Source: Latrodectus hesperus
Taxonomy: Eukaryota > Arthropoda > Arachnida > Araneae > Theridiidae
Length of the DNA: 64,000 bases
Direction of reading: 5' to 3'
Assembly (NCBI GenBank): GCA_037975125.1
Contig: CM075852.1
Span: 7,647,258-7,711,257, forward strand
Shown here: piece after piece, positions 47,385 through 59,120 of the stretch
Layout: each line of letters starts with the position of its first letter
Position numbering within the stretch: the stretch's first letter is position 1
Translations under genes and position numbers: made by a program
Notes under the pieces: model-generated
What the model saw: only the letters and a program-made list of their open reading frames with translations
Database searches by the model: none
Told to the model about the DNA's origin: nothing

Positions 47385-48468
47385 TTTTTAAAAAGCGCAG
47401 GAAAAGGAACGGTTAAAAACAAAAACTGCAATTTAGTTTAAAACTTCACTTCAATAGATTTTAAAAAGGAATAGTAAAGGAATGGAAATGAAACAGGATA
47501 TTTTCTTGGGAGTGCATTTCTCCATTCTTTTAAAAAAGAATTACTTGTAAAAAAGAAGTAACGTCCTAATAACACACTTATCAATTAAAACATGTTAAGA
47601 AGCTTAAAATTGAAAATTAATTTATAACCCAAGAAATTTAGTTCTCCTATTAAAAGTTATCTTTTCTTGAAAACGAAAAAATAAAACCACTTAATCAAGT
47701 TAAAACCATTTTCTATGACTTCCTCAATTTTTATCATTTTACACTTTAACTGGTAAAGAATAATTTAAGATGATTTGTCATTTTTTAAGAAATAACCCGC
47801 CGTATTTTGAACTTATTTAATAAGAATTCTACTCCAAAAATTTACTATATATTATATGGTTGATCTGAAACACTATAATCAGAGTTTTTACACATTTTTC
47901 TTTCATCGTAAGTTTTGTATTGTTTAAAATTTATCAAAGGTTAACTAATGAATTTTGCTATAAGCCACTGTTGCCACTGATAAAAGATGATGCTGGATTT
48001 TTCGAAAATACCCTTATGGCATTTTTAATGGAGAGTGCATCCAATGATTGTGAAGTTTTCAAACTTTAAGACTTCTCAATTACTATCTCCAGAAAGTATT
48101 TCTCCACTTTTCTCTAATGCATAAGCACTGGAAGATTTTCCTTTGCTTCGTGGGAATTGCACTCCCTTGAAATGTCTGAACTTACGCTCTTTCAGTTCGG
48201 TAGAAATATCCTTCTTTAAATTCCTTAACTTTCTTGTTTTTAATAACGCGGTGCAATTCACTGAATATCCGACGAATGTCATCGTCTAAAATACTTACTG
48301 AATACTTGAGCTCAACAAATTTTCCTGATACTTTTATTCCCTTTTTAGAATTGATACTATAATGGCATTAATAATATAAGATTTTTATTTAGAAAATATA
48401 TAATAATTTAATTTATATAAAAGTGTTTGATTTCTAATTAATATGTATATGTAATTTGAATTTATAAT
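47385..48468. other. AT-rich non-coding DNA
   Basis: No recognised gene. A frame at 48076-48282 (minus) has no family motif. Confidence 0.5.
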
Positions 48469-48626
48469 AAAATACATGAAAACTGCATTTTTTATCTTTT
48501 TTATTTCACAGTTTTTATATTTTATTTAACTAAGAACAGTTTTTAATAGTGAAGGATTCGAAAACTTGCACTTTTAAGCATATGCTATGTGTTCAAAAAA
48601 CGATAAAATCAACAAATTTTAAAAAT

Positions 48627-48627
<1 letters not shown>
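48469..48627 (+). repeat. About 160-bp direct repeat, left of (TA)n
   Basis: Starts AAAATACATGAAAACTGCAT and ends AACAAATTTTAAAAAT. It recurs at 48758-48928 with scattered substitutions and small indels. Confidence 0.85.
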
Positions 48628-48628
<1 letters not shown>

Positions 48629-48708
<80 letters not shown>

Positions 48709-48757
48709 ATATATATATATATATATATATATAAGATATATATATATATATATATAT
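48629..48757. repeat. (TA)n tract with two AAGAT interruptions
   Basis: TA repeat broken by AAGAT near 48706 and 48733. It lies exactly between the two copies of the flanking direct repeat. Confidence 0.92.
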
Positions 48758-48928
48758 AAAATACATGGAAACTGCATTTTCATTTTTTTATTTAACACTT
48801 TTTATAAATTATTTAACTAAGAACAGTTCTTAAAATTGTGAAGGATTCGAAAAATTGTACTTTTAAGCATATGCTATATTGTTCAAATTTTAAAAAAAAT
48901 GATAAAATCAACAAATTTTAAAAACTCT
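48758..48928 (+). repeat. About 170-bp direct repeat, right of (TA)n
   Basis: Second copy of 48469-48627. Shared blocks include CTAAGAACAGTT, GTGAAGGATTCGAAAA, CTTTTAAGCATATGCTAT and GATAAAATCAACAAATTTTA. Confidence 0.85.
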
Positions 48929-51229
48929 AAATGAAAGAGATTAATATATATATTTCTTTTTACCTTCACTAAAATTAATAAATTATGAATTTTTACTGCA
49001 CAATTATCTCCATTTAATTCAGAGTACATTATTAATAATATTTTTTATTCTATGATTTCTTGTTATCGATTCATAGTAGATTTCGATTACTTATATTGTA
49101 ATCAATGTTTCTATAACTTCGTATACTAGAATTTTCAGATTAGCAAATTTGATCAATGAATAAAGAGGAAATGAGGAGAATAAAACTAAAAAAATGAGTT
49201 TCGGAAATTCAGTTGATTTGAAAAAAAACTCAAAGAAATAGCTTTTGAAAAATTAATATTGATAGACGTAACTTGAATTGGTGAAATACAGAAAATATTA
49301 GAATTTGATTTATGCACAACAGCCACTTTTGTAATTTAAATGCTTTGACAATCTGATAAGAGCGCACATATTTGAACAATTCTTATATTGAAAATAATTT
49401 AAATATATTTCCTTTCATAACTAAAAAAAGTTATAGTGAAATAAAGAATTTAATTTTTTGATAGATTTTAATTTTCGTAGACAAAAAGTTTTGATTACAT
49501 TTATTTTTTTAAAACGCTCCTTAAAATGCTTAGGAATTTGTTGATGAGTTTTTTTCATGAAGTTTTTAACACAAAGTAGCTTTTATTTTACAATTAAATT
49601 ATAAGTTATTTTAAAATAACACGCACGCATACATAAATTACCACATTACTATATCGGATTAAGCAATTTTTATGCCATCACAATATTCTAAAAAAACTTG
49701 AAAGGCATTTTAGAATAACAATGATCGTAAATATTATAAATGCAAAACGTTTTATATAGCCAAAATTGTAACATTCATAATACTTAATACAATAATTTAG
49801 ATAGTATTTTTTTATAAAACTGCATGATAATTGAATATTGTTAAATAATACTATATAATAGCTGATAGTTGTATTGTAATGATTAATATAATTATTCAAA
49901 CGTTTGATTTATCACTGCTTATCCTGGAAATCTCTATTTTTAGCAACCAGTCTTTACTTTAAATATTTGACTTTCACCTTCATACTGTTCTGAGTTTTTA
50001 CTTATAAAGCAAACAATTTCTAGTTTCTTGTCATATAAGTTTTATTACTTAAAAATGGTGTTATAAGACTGAGGAAGAACTATTTTTATACAACATTAAT
50101 GTTAAATAATGTCTGTCAATTATATATCCATTGGAGTCATTAACAAAATTCACATTTAAGAACAACAAAAATGAAAGACATGAAATAGAATTCTATTACA
50201 TTTTAGTCATTAATACCAAAGATATATATTGAGCATTTTTGTTTAAAACTTTTTTGCCCATGGAAAATATTTATAAAATTCTGCTTATTATTTCAATAAC
50301 TTTCTTTAATATTTATGATTTTTTAAATTTCCTAACATTTTCTAAATAGATTTAATTAAAAAATTAAAGACATTACCAAAACTTTTACAACATCAATAAA
50401 AGTTTCAGCAATTTTAATTATATCAAGCTTATTTACTTTATTTAATGTATCAGTGTAAAAAAAGCTTTAACATAGCATATTTACTATATATTTGAAGAAA
50501 TATGTCTATCAAAATATGTTATTACAATACATCAAACTGTTTATATATGTACATAATATTAAAAATCTAACTAAATTATGAAATTTAACTCTTTAACTTT
50601 ATATTACGCATATTTTCTTCAGATTATAATAATGTTAAATTTAAAAAAAAATTTCAGCCAATACTTTATTTTTTGCTATTCATTATAAACATTAAAAAGT
50701 TGATTTTAGAACAGTAAAAACCAGGAGCTTCAGAAAATGAAAATAGTGTTCCACATCAATAATTTACTTAAAATTCTTTTTAGTAAGAAAATTAATTATA
50801 TTGCTAACACTATTCATGCCAAATGAGCCGTTTTCCCTCACTAACTTTAAATTGAAATTTTTTTCTACTGAAAATTATATTACGTAAGAAAAACATAATG
50901 ATGACATCAATTAATAATTGTTTTACTTATATCCCATTGTTTCCGAAATTCATGAGAATTGTCCTTTTTTTAAATAATATTACTTTAAAATTAAATACTT
51001 ACTGATATACGATACTAAAAGAAGTCTCTTTGCTTGATAAAGTAAATCGTGTTTGAAACACAAATAGTCTATAAAAATAATAGAAACAATAATTACAAAT
51101 AACAATACCGATAATAATTAAAATTATATTTTTAATAAGTAACAGTGGGTTTTTTCTTTTATATTTCTGTTCCTTATTTCCTGATAATAATCTCTTATAA
51201 AACTGAATCATTGTATAAATTAAAGAAGG
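48929..51229. other. AT-rich non-coding DNA
   Basis: Nothing recognised over 2.3 kb. Confidence 0.55.
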
Positions 51230-51540
51230 AACACACGCACAAAATGAAAACATTTTTTGTCCATCGGCGGGCACTTGGGTGACGAACCCTATGCCACAAC
51301 AAGGCCAGAAACTGCTACTCATTTGTCGTTACCCAGCGGGCACCTGTGAACCAAGTCACGGAGGCGAGTAGCGTTACGCGCGACATACCACCACAAACCC
51401 GTTTACAGGGTGGGCCACATTCATACATCATCACAGAAGAAAGGACAGAGAAACACAGAGAGAAAGAAAGTAACATCCATGCCCGAAATGGGATTCGAAC
51501 CCGGGACCCACAGCTCAGGAGTCAAGAACGCTAACTATAA
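51230..51540 (-). mobile_element. tRNA-derived SINE, second family
   Basis: On the minus strand GTTAGCGTTCTTGACTCC and then GGGTCCCGGGTTCGAATCCC (B box, 51490-51504 on the plus strand) resemble the 3' two thirds of a tRNA. The T stem pairs only partly and the 5' third is missing, so it is not a working tRNA. A GC-richer body extends to about 51230. The body is unrelated to the 43-kb SINE. Confidence 0.6.
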
Positions 51541-52367
51541 AATGAAGACATAAGCCATTTGATTTTGCGAAGATATTAAGGGAAACAGCAACACGTAGTT
51601 TTTGAAAAGGAAATCATCTTTTTGCAGAAATAAATCATCTCAGATCTTCAGTTCTTCATGTTCAAAGCTCTAGAGAGTATAATATTTATATGATAAGTAA
51701 GAGTATTATTTTTGATTTAAAGACTTCTGATAGTGGGGCAGTTAAACATCAGAAACCTAACTACGAATTCAAGTTAAAAGGTCCTTTGACTTAAACTCTA
51801 TGAATAAATGTAACTTAAATGATAGATTAAACTGCTATTAAAGCCGCTTAAACTATGTGAGTGAATTAACCATTCATCATTTGCTAAAAATAGATGTTTG
51901 AAAAGAAAATTTAAAATTAGAACTATTGACTGATTCACGAAAGATTCAAGATGTTTGATTTTCATTTAAACTTACTGAAAAATAAATGCTATTTTTGTAA
52001 AGTCTGTATACATGAAATAATAATCATTTGTGTTTCTTATATAAGCCATTAAAAGTTTTGTGATTTTTAACGCATAGAAGATATAAATAAATATAAATAT
52101 TATTCTAATTTAAAAAGACATTATTTTACAAAATGTTTTAGCACTTAGTATAGAACTTCTTCAGCATTTTTTCAAATAAATTTTTTTTCCTATATGTAAG
52201 CAATATCTAGATTTTTTAAGTATGCTAAAAATATTATTTATTTCAAAATTTTTTTACTATTTTAAAAATCTAGCTATCTTTATTTTTATTTCAGTTAAGA
52301 AGCAATTGTTGTTAAAAAGTGAAAATATTTCATTTTCTAAAGTGTGGATTTGCTTATTTTATTTAGG
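51541..52367. other. AT-rich non-coding DNA
   Basis: No feature seen. It ends with a pyrimidine-rich stretch and TTTTATTTAG near 52367, a plausible splice acceptor for the next feature. Confidence 0.5.
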
Positions 52368-52484
52368 ATGTTACTTCGGCCTAGATGACGTGCTTTCCAC
52401 AACCAGCCTCATGAAGAGGACCAGATTTTACGACAGACAAGCATCTCGCCATGATCTGGAAACGGGGAAATACAATCGCTGACA

Positions 52485-52673
52485 ATGGCAGATGGGGCGG
52501 GAAGCTGCCACCAAATGCGAACTCTTGAGAATGGCGTGTCCTCTTCCTCGCCACTCTCGCCTTCGTCCACGCGGAGTCAGAGCTTGTGTTCCGAGATCAT
52601 ACGGATTGAGCAGGCGGGCAGTGGGTCCAGAAACAGCAACTCCCGCTTCACTGGATTCGTCAACAGAGTCAGA
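52485..52673 (+). CDS. Candidate first coding exon of a host gene (unidentified)
   Basis: This is GC-rich coding sequence in AT-rich surroundings, 63 codons from ATG in good context (ACAATGG) to a GTAGGT donor at 52674, ending in phase 0. The product starts MADGAGSCHQMRTLENGVSS, is Ser-rich (SSSPLSPSSTRSQSLCSEI) and ends NSRFTGFVNRVR. The GC-rich stretch begins at about 52368 after an acceptor-like TTTTATTTAG, so 52368-52484 would be 5' UTR with a short upstream frame ending TGA at 52480. I do not recognise the protein. The next phase-compatible candidate exons are at 57953 and 59121. Confidence 0.5.
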
Positions 52674-52856
52674 GTAGGTTTTCACTTTATATTGACTCTT
52701 CTTCAAGAGTACATGGTATTTCCTAAATAAAACTAGTTTCCAGAAAGCTTACTTATTACATAATTCTGAATCAAAATAGAAGAACTCGTAATAAAAAATA
52801 ATAACATTTTCATTGATGGCATTCTTTAATATGTTATATCACATTCATTTATTATA

Positions 52857-53392
52857 AGGAAGGAACCAGTAAGGTATATCCCCTGTAACGTACTCAGTCT
52901 GGATAGGCTGACTTCTAGGCAGGCAAGGGACGTTAAGGAATCAGGCTCACGTAATTCAATATTCTTGTCTAAATATTCATTTACAAATTTACAGAATTAT
53001 TTGCAAGAACTGTCATCAATTGTAGGCTCCAGAAAAACTGATGAATTCCTCCCTTTCTGGAACGTTCGCTGCACATTCGGTCGAGGGAAAACTCCTCGCT
53101 GGTACTGGGGACCAGACTCCTGAATTCCGCACTCAGGAAACAGTCTTGAACAGTCACTCGATAAGGTCAATGATCTTCTCCGGACAGGAATGGAGCCTCA
53201 GGGTAGTCAAAACTCGAGGTCTGGCGTCAGTCTTAGTGATCTTGATTCTCTCTCAGACTCGATTCGGCGTCTCGAGGTCGTTCATTCTCTTCGTTCCGTC
53301 ACTGGGACTTGTCCGCTCCGGGACCTGTTTGAAAGAAGTATCAGGAACACAACACATAGGTTGAAACTCTCTCCTGCCCTTGGATCTTAAGC
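52857..53392 (+). pseudogene. Coding-like region with one internal stop, unidentified
   Basis: One frame stays open from about 52857 to TAA at 53390-53392 except for a single TGA near 53119. Pieces include RYIPCNVLSLDRLTSRQARD, DEFLPFWNVRCTFGRGKTPR and, after the stop, MEPQGSQNSRSGVSLSDLDS then LRDLFERSIRNTTHRLKLSP. Composition is clearly coding-like and GC-richer than flanks. I cannot place it in a family. It could be a mobile-element fragment, a host pseudogene, or two exons with the TGA in an intron. Confidence 0.35.
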
Positions 53393-53628
53393 AGGCCGCA
53401 AATTCGGTAGACAATTCGATTAAGACGCCGTCTTATAGTAGACAAATGCTATCTCTCCGATGTCTTAGTGCGACGTAGCTAAAACGTTGAATCTGACGTC
53501 ATGGAAATTTAAACCAATGACAGCGCTGTCTCGCGGAAAGTAGCCAGATTTGCAACCTGCTTGATATCAAGAATCGTTTCGCGCTCCACCCCTTTTCTGA
53601 CGTAACTAAGACATCAATGACGTCATTT

Positions 53629-53692
53629 GGTCTGATGCGATTCTCGCGAGACAAGTCTCATGCGATCATCTACGAATTTGCGGACTGCCTTG
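53629..53692 (+). repeat. 64-bp module shared with the 17.8-kb element
   Basis: GGTCTGATGCGATTCTCGCG, then GACAAGTCTCATGCGATCAT and CTACGAATTTG, matches the tandem module of copy A at 17855-18062, with a deletion of the GATGCTCA part. No GTACGGTCACCC ends were seen nearby. Confidence 0.85.
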
Positions 53693-54013
53693 GATCTGTT
53701 GTGCTCACAGAATTTCACCCTGCTTAGTACTCCTTCATCTGCTGTAGTTCCATATAGGAATGCTTGTCTTTTCTGGCATCGGTTCGCAAATTCTTTCCGT
53801 GAAAGTTTTAGAAAACTGTAATGTTGTCCAATTAGCATTGAGCATTTTGAGGAGGGCGTGGTTTGTAATAGCAAAGATTTCCTATGATAAATTGATAGTT
53901 GTATAGGAAATAAAATAAATGCATATCTGGGTTATACTAAATGAAATAAGAACTTTTTCTGGGTTATAATATAATGCTAAAGACGGAAAATAGAGTCTAT
54001 ATACATCGAGAAA

Positions 54014-55950
54014 CTATCCATTTTTACTAAGAAAGTACTTTGCTATCGGTCTATATTTATCTTCTCTTAAATATTCATAATTGAAGACATCTTTGAAATT
54101 TTCTGCTTCGCAGTTTTTTGCTTTTTCGTAAAAGTTTTTGCTTAATTTATTTAGGTGCGCTAAAATATCATCTGTTTTGAGGTATTTGGCAATATTTTTA
54201 TTTCTAATATAATATGGAGCGTTTGTAATACATTTAAGCATTTTTTGTTGGAAAATTTGTAGTTTTCGTTGATCTGCTTTACTAATATTGTTCCATACTG
54301 GGGATGCATAGGTTATAATAGGTCTTATCATTGAGATGTAGAAAACAGGTGTTTTAATTTTAATGAGAGCTTTGATTGTTTTCCTATAATTGCTTTAATG
54401 CTACCATATGCTTGAGTGGCATTGGTGATAACTTGATTAATGTGGATATTGTCCATGTCAATTTATTATTCATGGTTAATTCCAAATACTCAGCTGTATT
54501 TACTTGCGGCATTTCCTTATTGAACAATAATAATTTGTTATTATTTCTATGCTTGATTTTATTTTGCTTTATCCTCTTAAATATTATTAGTTGTGGTTTT
54601 TCTGCGTTGATTGCAGCTCTCCAATTAATGCACCAATTTTCAGTTTCACTTAATGCTATCTGTATTTTAAGAATTGCGTGATTGGGATTGCTTGATTCTG
54701 TCAGGATTGCTGTGTAGTCTGCATAAAAGGCTGTTTTGGTATTATTGTCTTCTGTTGTTGGGAAATCGTGAGTATAAAAAAGATATAAGATAGAGTCGAA
54801 GATGCTTCCTTGCGGTATCCCTGCTTTTATGCTTAAGGTGAATGATGTTTCTGTGTTGTGTGTGAGAGACTTGAAAAAATCTCTTGTTTAGAGTAGATTA
54901 TTAAAATAATTTCGGGATTCATCTGAAGTTGTATTAGTTTATGTACTAAGCCTTTATGTGTCAAACGCGATTGAATGTCTTTGAGACGTCCAACATTAGC
55001 ATGGTTGTATAGAGGTTTTAATGTAAATTTAGTCCGATAATTTCCGTGATTCTGAGTAGTTGTTTGACTGTAGAAATCTGTTTTCTGAATCCATATTGCT
55101 GAGTAGGAAGTAGTTCGAGATATATTTTCATTCTATTGTAAATAATTTTTTTTAAATATTTTCCCGAGTGTGGGGAGCAGTATTGGTTGATAATTTTCTG
55201 CTATTCTTTGATTTTTTCCAGGCTTGGGAAACAGAATGATTGTAGCAATTTTCCAGATGGTGGGGAAATAAGATATTTTGAGACAATTGTTGTAAATCTT
55301 AACTAGCTTATTTAGGAAATCTCTTGGTGTATTTTGATCATGTTATTAGTAACTTTGTCAGCACCTGGGGCATTTTTGGTTTTAAGACTTTTAACTATTG
55401 AGGTTATTTCTTCTATGTTAGTTGAGCTAGAAACATTGTTTTCTATAAAATATTTTACTTTTTCTTCTACTTCTTTGGTGACTATTTTATTTATATCAGT
55501 ATTTGTGTGGTTGGAATTGAAAATATAATTTTGTAGAGAAGATTTCCACTTTTTCTCCATTTTCTCCAAAAGTTTGACCGTTTTGACCTCGGAGGTAGTG
55601 ATTTACATTAAGCTTCTGCTTAAGTTGTTTAGCCAATGTCCAAACTGCATTGTTATCTGAGTTTATGCTTTCGATTTTTTCTGTCTAGGTGTTGTTTCTG
55701 TATTCAGTCTTCATTTTTTTTCGTCTTTTTTAATTTGTTTATTCATTCTGTTGACTAATTGCTTGAAATATGGATTTAGGGTTTTTTGATATTGTTTTCT
55801 TAGTCTATTTCTTTCTTTTATGTATTTCTTGATATGACTGGGAAGTTTTATGTAATTTTTGTAATGTTTTATTTTCATTGTTGCCATATCTTTTGCCTTT
55901 ATTATATTTTCATTTAGATTTTCAATTTCTTTTAAGATTTTGTTTTGCAT
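54014..55950 (-). pseudogene. Jockey-like LINE linker, reverse transcriptase and C-terminus, broken
   Basis: The linker lies at 55711-55950 (IKKYIKERNRLRKQYQKTLN). The reverse transcriptase opens at 55312-55569 with LKTKNAPGADKVTNNMIK. Further motifs in other frames are QYGFRKQISTVKQLL near 55080, a motif A remnant LDVSKTFNRV with a stop where Trp is expected (near 54985), GIPQGSIFDSILYLFYTHDF near 54810 and FYADYTAI near 54720, where the catalytic YADD has become YADY. The last open piece, 54014-54331, begins MIRPIITYASPVWNNISKAD. Several shifts and lost catalytic residues make it inactive. Confidence 0.82.
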
Positions 55951-56054
55951 TTGTTGTTTCGTTTCTTCATTATTTTGTTCGAGGATTTCTTCTTCTGCTG
56001 TGTTGTTGTTTTCTAAAGTTACTTGTTGTTGTAGACTAAAGACTTCTTGTTACA

Positions 56055-56660
56055 CTATAGAAGCCAATTTGTTCTGGAAATAAATTTTTCTTCATTGTTT
56101 TTGTTGATACCTAAGCAGCCTATAATTGATAAGTGGTCAGAAGTAAGGTCAACTATTGTTGTTGCTGAAAGTGGAATTTTGATATTTGTGAGGAAAATAT
56201 TCAAAATATCTCCATTGTCCAGCTGTCTATTATCATAGTGGGTGGGCTCTATTGGTGCAATAATTTTGTATTTTTGCTGAAAGGCAATATTTAAGAGAGT
56301 TCTTCCGTTTTGATTAGTGGCTTTACATCCCCAATGTGTATGCTTCCTATTTAAGTCCCCGCCTACAATTGCCAGGATGTTAGGGGGAAAATTTTCTGCA
56401 AAGTCTTTTGGATTAACAAGGTTTTGGGGCCTATTAGATATGCTAATGTCTTTTATTATAAAATTGTTATCGGGATTTGCAACTATCGATGTTTCTTCAA
56501 AGCCTATGCTATTGTCATAACTGCACTGTGTAGATTGATAAGAGTGTTTAATGGCAATGGCCGTACCTCCTCCTTTATGATGGGCTCTGTCAGTCCTATA
56601 AAAGTTATAATTTGAAAGGTCGAATTCGATTGAAGGTTTTAGATGAGTTTCTTTAAGTGT
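56055..56660 (-). pseudogene. Jockey-like LINE endonuclease (EEP fold) fragment
   Basis: Begins at the ETHL motif (catalytic Glu), then FYRTDRAHHKGGGTAIAIKH, IVGGDLNRKHTHWG with the Asp/Asn pair, and LTSDHLSIIG with the final Asp-His. These are the core residues of the apurinic-like endonuclease that nicks target DNA. The first strand and its Asn motif before ETHL are missing. The frame is open for about 200 codons up to the end of the domain. Confidence 0.82.
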
Positions 56661-57360
56661 CATTATTACCTTTTTACAGAACTGGCAACTAGAAACAAGG
56701 TGATCCTTGTATGGGTGCCAGGCACAAAGGTATCGAAGGTAATGAAAGGGCTGATGAACTTGCTAAACAAAGATCGTCTTTTGCTCCCATTGGTGCAGAA
56801 CTTTTTGTGGGATCAATTTGAAGACCGCTCAAACCAATGTTCTTAGATGGGAAAGACGGAAGATGTATGAAGCTTGGCTCAACACTCCTGGTCAAACCAC
56901 GCTAAAAGTATAATCTGTGGATCATCAGCAAGGATTGCCTCTGAAATTCTAAGATGCTCTAGGCAGAAGATACGTTTAATCGTAGGTTTCATAACTGGGC
57001 ACTACTATTTCAGAAAACACCTCCATAAAATGGGATTGTTTCAGCAAGACCCTAGAATCTACCTGCCTACCCTATCTGCAGGAAATGTCATACGCAAGAG
57101 GAAACGGGCAAGCATATCATTTACGAATGCGAGGCTCTTGTCCTCCCTGGATTAACTTCTTTAGGCATCATCCATATTAGAGAGTTACACCTAGACTCCA
57201 TTAAAGGGTTATCGGACTTTATTAATAAAGTGGGTGACCCGAGAAACTGGAACTAGGAGACATTGGGTTTGGAGTTAATAGTACAAAATGCTGATAAAGC
57301 AGAGGTGCCCAATGACATACAAACCCAACTCTAATAATAATAAGAAGAAGTGTCATTATT
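56655..57360 (+). repeat. Target duplication of the nested LINE (13 bp at each end)
   Basis: AAGTGTCATTATT occurs at 56655-56667 and 57348-57360, exactly flanking the nested LINE. The AAG could partly be tail sequence, so the duplication is 10-13 bp. Confidence 0.88.
56668..57347 (+). mobile_element. GAA-tailed LINE, 5'-truncated, nested in the Jockey-like LINE
   Basis: Homologous to 28620-29280: ELATRNKVILVWVPG, GFITGHYYFRKHLHKMGLFQ, and the 3' UTR ending in AATAATAATAAGAAG. The RNase H frame is shifted by a deletion near 56733 and others. A 20-bp insertion (AGAATCTACCTGCCTACCCT) breaks the zinc-knuckle region near 57053. It is the youngest event at this spot because it splits the antisense LINE. 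Confidence 0.9.
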
Positions 57361-57956
57361 TCAGTGCCTGTCATTTTTTTCTGATGTGTGTTTTTGTTTT
57401 TGAATGTTTCTTGCAGTTCCTTCCAGTTAATTAATTTATCTTTAATGACAATTGGAGGTATTTTGAAATTTCTTTTTGCTTGCTGAAATCCTTGTTCATT
57501 AATATTTTCTAATTCAATATTTTCAATTACATTTTTATTTGTTGTATCTTCATTATCTTCTATTTTTTCAACGGCATTTGTTTTCTGTTTCTTGTATGAT
57601 TGCGATGAAAGTGTTGGATATTGGTCTTGTTCATCGACTAGATCTATCATTAGACCATCAAATTTGCTTACCGTGGGTACTGCAAAAGGTTGCGGTGCCT
57701 TTAGACCGCTAACAGGCCTATCTTCAATGGCAGTTTCTTCTCTGTTCTTGCGATATCTAGTAAGTAAATCCGTTAATTCAGCTAGTTCTAAACTATGGAT
57801 TTTTGATAGCTGAATTGTTTCTTCTGTTATTTCTTCTCTACTGATTTTGTGTATATATTCAGTAGTGAGTCTGATCTTGTCTCTAATTGTCATGGTCCTA
57901 TCCGTGGTGGGGGCAGAAGTGCATTTCCTCGCGCCGATTTCTCCCGACACAGGCAA
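57361..57956 (-). pseudogene. Jockey-like LINE ORF1 (gag-like) fragment
   Basis: Open frame from 57956, or more likely from the internal MTIRDKIRLTTEYIHKISRE near 57890. A charged N-terminal region is followed by PVSGLKAPQPFAVPTVSKFD and an acidic Asn-rich stretch. The end PPIVIKDKLINWKELQETFK fits the pre-C2HC region of Jockey ORF1 proteins. The zinc knuckles that should follow are missing, apparently through deletion. In the family this protein binds element RNA. Confidence 0.75.
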
Positions 57957-58051
57957 TCATGAAAAGGGTGCGCCATAGCACTGACGACGAATATTATAGC
58001 AACCCTGACAATATTCAAGTACTAAATAAAAGAGCCTCTTCATTTACCAAC
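57953..58051 (+). CDS. Candidate host exon (unidentified)
   Basis: 33 codons, phase 0 at both ends, between an acceptor-like CCGACACAG and a strong donor AAC|GTAAGG at 58052. The peptide includes MKRVRHSTDDEYYSNPDNIQ and ends NKRASSFTN. It directly abuts the 5' end of the antisense LINE, so the acceptor could be a coincidence of LINE sequence. Phase allows joining to 52673 upstream and 59121 downstream. Confidence 0.35.
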
Positions 58052-59060
58052 GTAAGGTCTTTCGCTGTCTTCGTATTGTTCCTAGCAATCCATTTATTTG
58101 AATATATATCTTTGAAAATTTTGGAACACAGTAAATTACTTTAGTAGACGAAATTATAATCGGAAAAAGGTGATTGGATATCTGAAAGGATATTATCAGC
58201 ATAATACAATTTTGTCTCCAAAAACAAAAATGCAGTGTTGTGTGCATCTAGTTGATTCTTATTCCTAAATATTCATAGAAAACTAAATTTGTAGCAATTC
58301 CTATAAGAAAATAGTATGTTTGCTTCCAATAAAAGTAACTAGTGAAAATTTTTCTCTTTCATACAATTTTATTTTTTCTTCAATTTAAACTCTTTTTTTC
58401 TAATATAACCAGTAAACTTTTTCCTTACAAATGGTTGCAATTAGGTTTGAAAAAATTTATTGCCAGTCATGATAGATGATTTCGTCTCTAAAAATAAAAG
58501 GATAAATAAATTATAATGAATAATATAATGTGGCAATAACGATAAATTCAGTTAGCTCTCATAAGCATTTGTAAATACTTTTATCCCTTCTTATTTATCG
58601 CGTATAATTTTTTTCCCTTTTTCACATTATGAAAAATCCCTTTTATGTAAATCGTATAAAATAGCGCAGAAGGTCCCATATGGCAAGCGTTGTTAACATT
58701 TGTTCTATATAAATCTTATGCAAAAATGTTTTAACAATTAGAAACTGTAAGGCAATTATGCCTTCAATCAATCTAATTTCAAATAAAAATAATTAATGCA
58801 TTTTATCTTTACTTTTATATACCATTTCTTAATATACCATATATAAGGGAATGCATTTTCAAACATCTGCGACATAAAAAATATAATAATAATTTTTGAT
58901 GATATTTATTCATTAGAAGTTATAAAATATTATATATAGTGTGAGCTAACTAATTCTATATAAAACTTCCCTGCGACCTCAAAACATATCATTAAAATTT
59001 GATGGGTATAAGTTTTAAGTAGTACTTCATAATATTAAAAACGCAATCCAAAATTTATCT
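58052..59060. other. AT-rich non-coding DNA, possible intron
   Basis: Nothing recognised. If the flanking exons are real this is intronic. Confidence 0.45.
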
Positions 59061-59120
59061 TCTCAGTTTGAGTTGTATTTAATTTTTATTACATTATTTA
59101 TGTTGTGTTTATTTTTCAAG

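Larger units (their letters stand above)
53990..57955 (-). mobile_element. Jockey-like LINE, decayed, with nested LINE insertion
   Basis: Read on the minus strand, it has a GC-rich leader near 57900-57955, ORF1, an endonuclease piece, a linker, reverse transcriptase and a C-terminal region ending at a stop near 54014, in normal LINE order. It is interrupted at 56668-57347 by a GAA-tailed LINE in the opposite orientation. With the nested copy and one target duplication removed, ORF1 runs in frame into the endonuclease at ETHL, so the element already had a deletion there. Exact outer ends and its own target duplication were not found. Confidence 0.82.

Noticed and set aside
51480..51540. tRNA gene
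   Set aside because: Good B box, but the T stem is only partly paired and the 5' third with D arm is absent; better explained as a SINE head.
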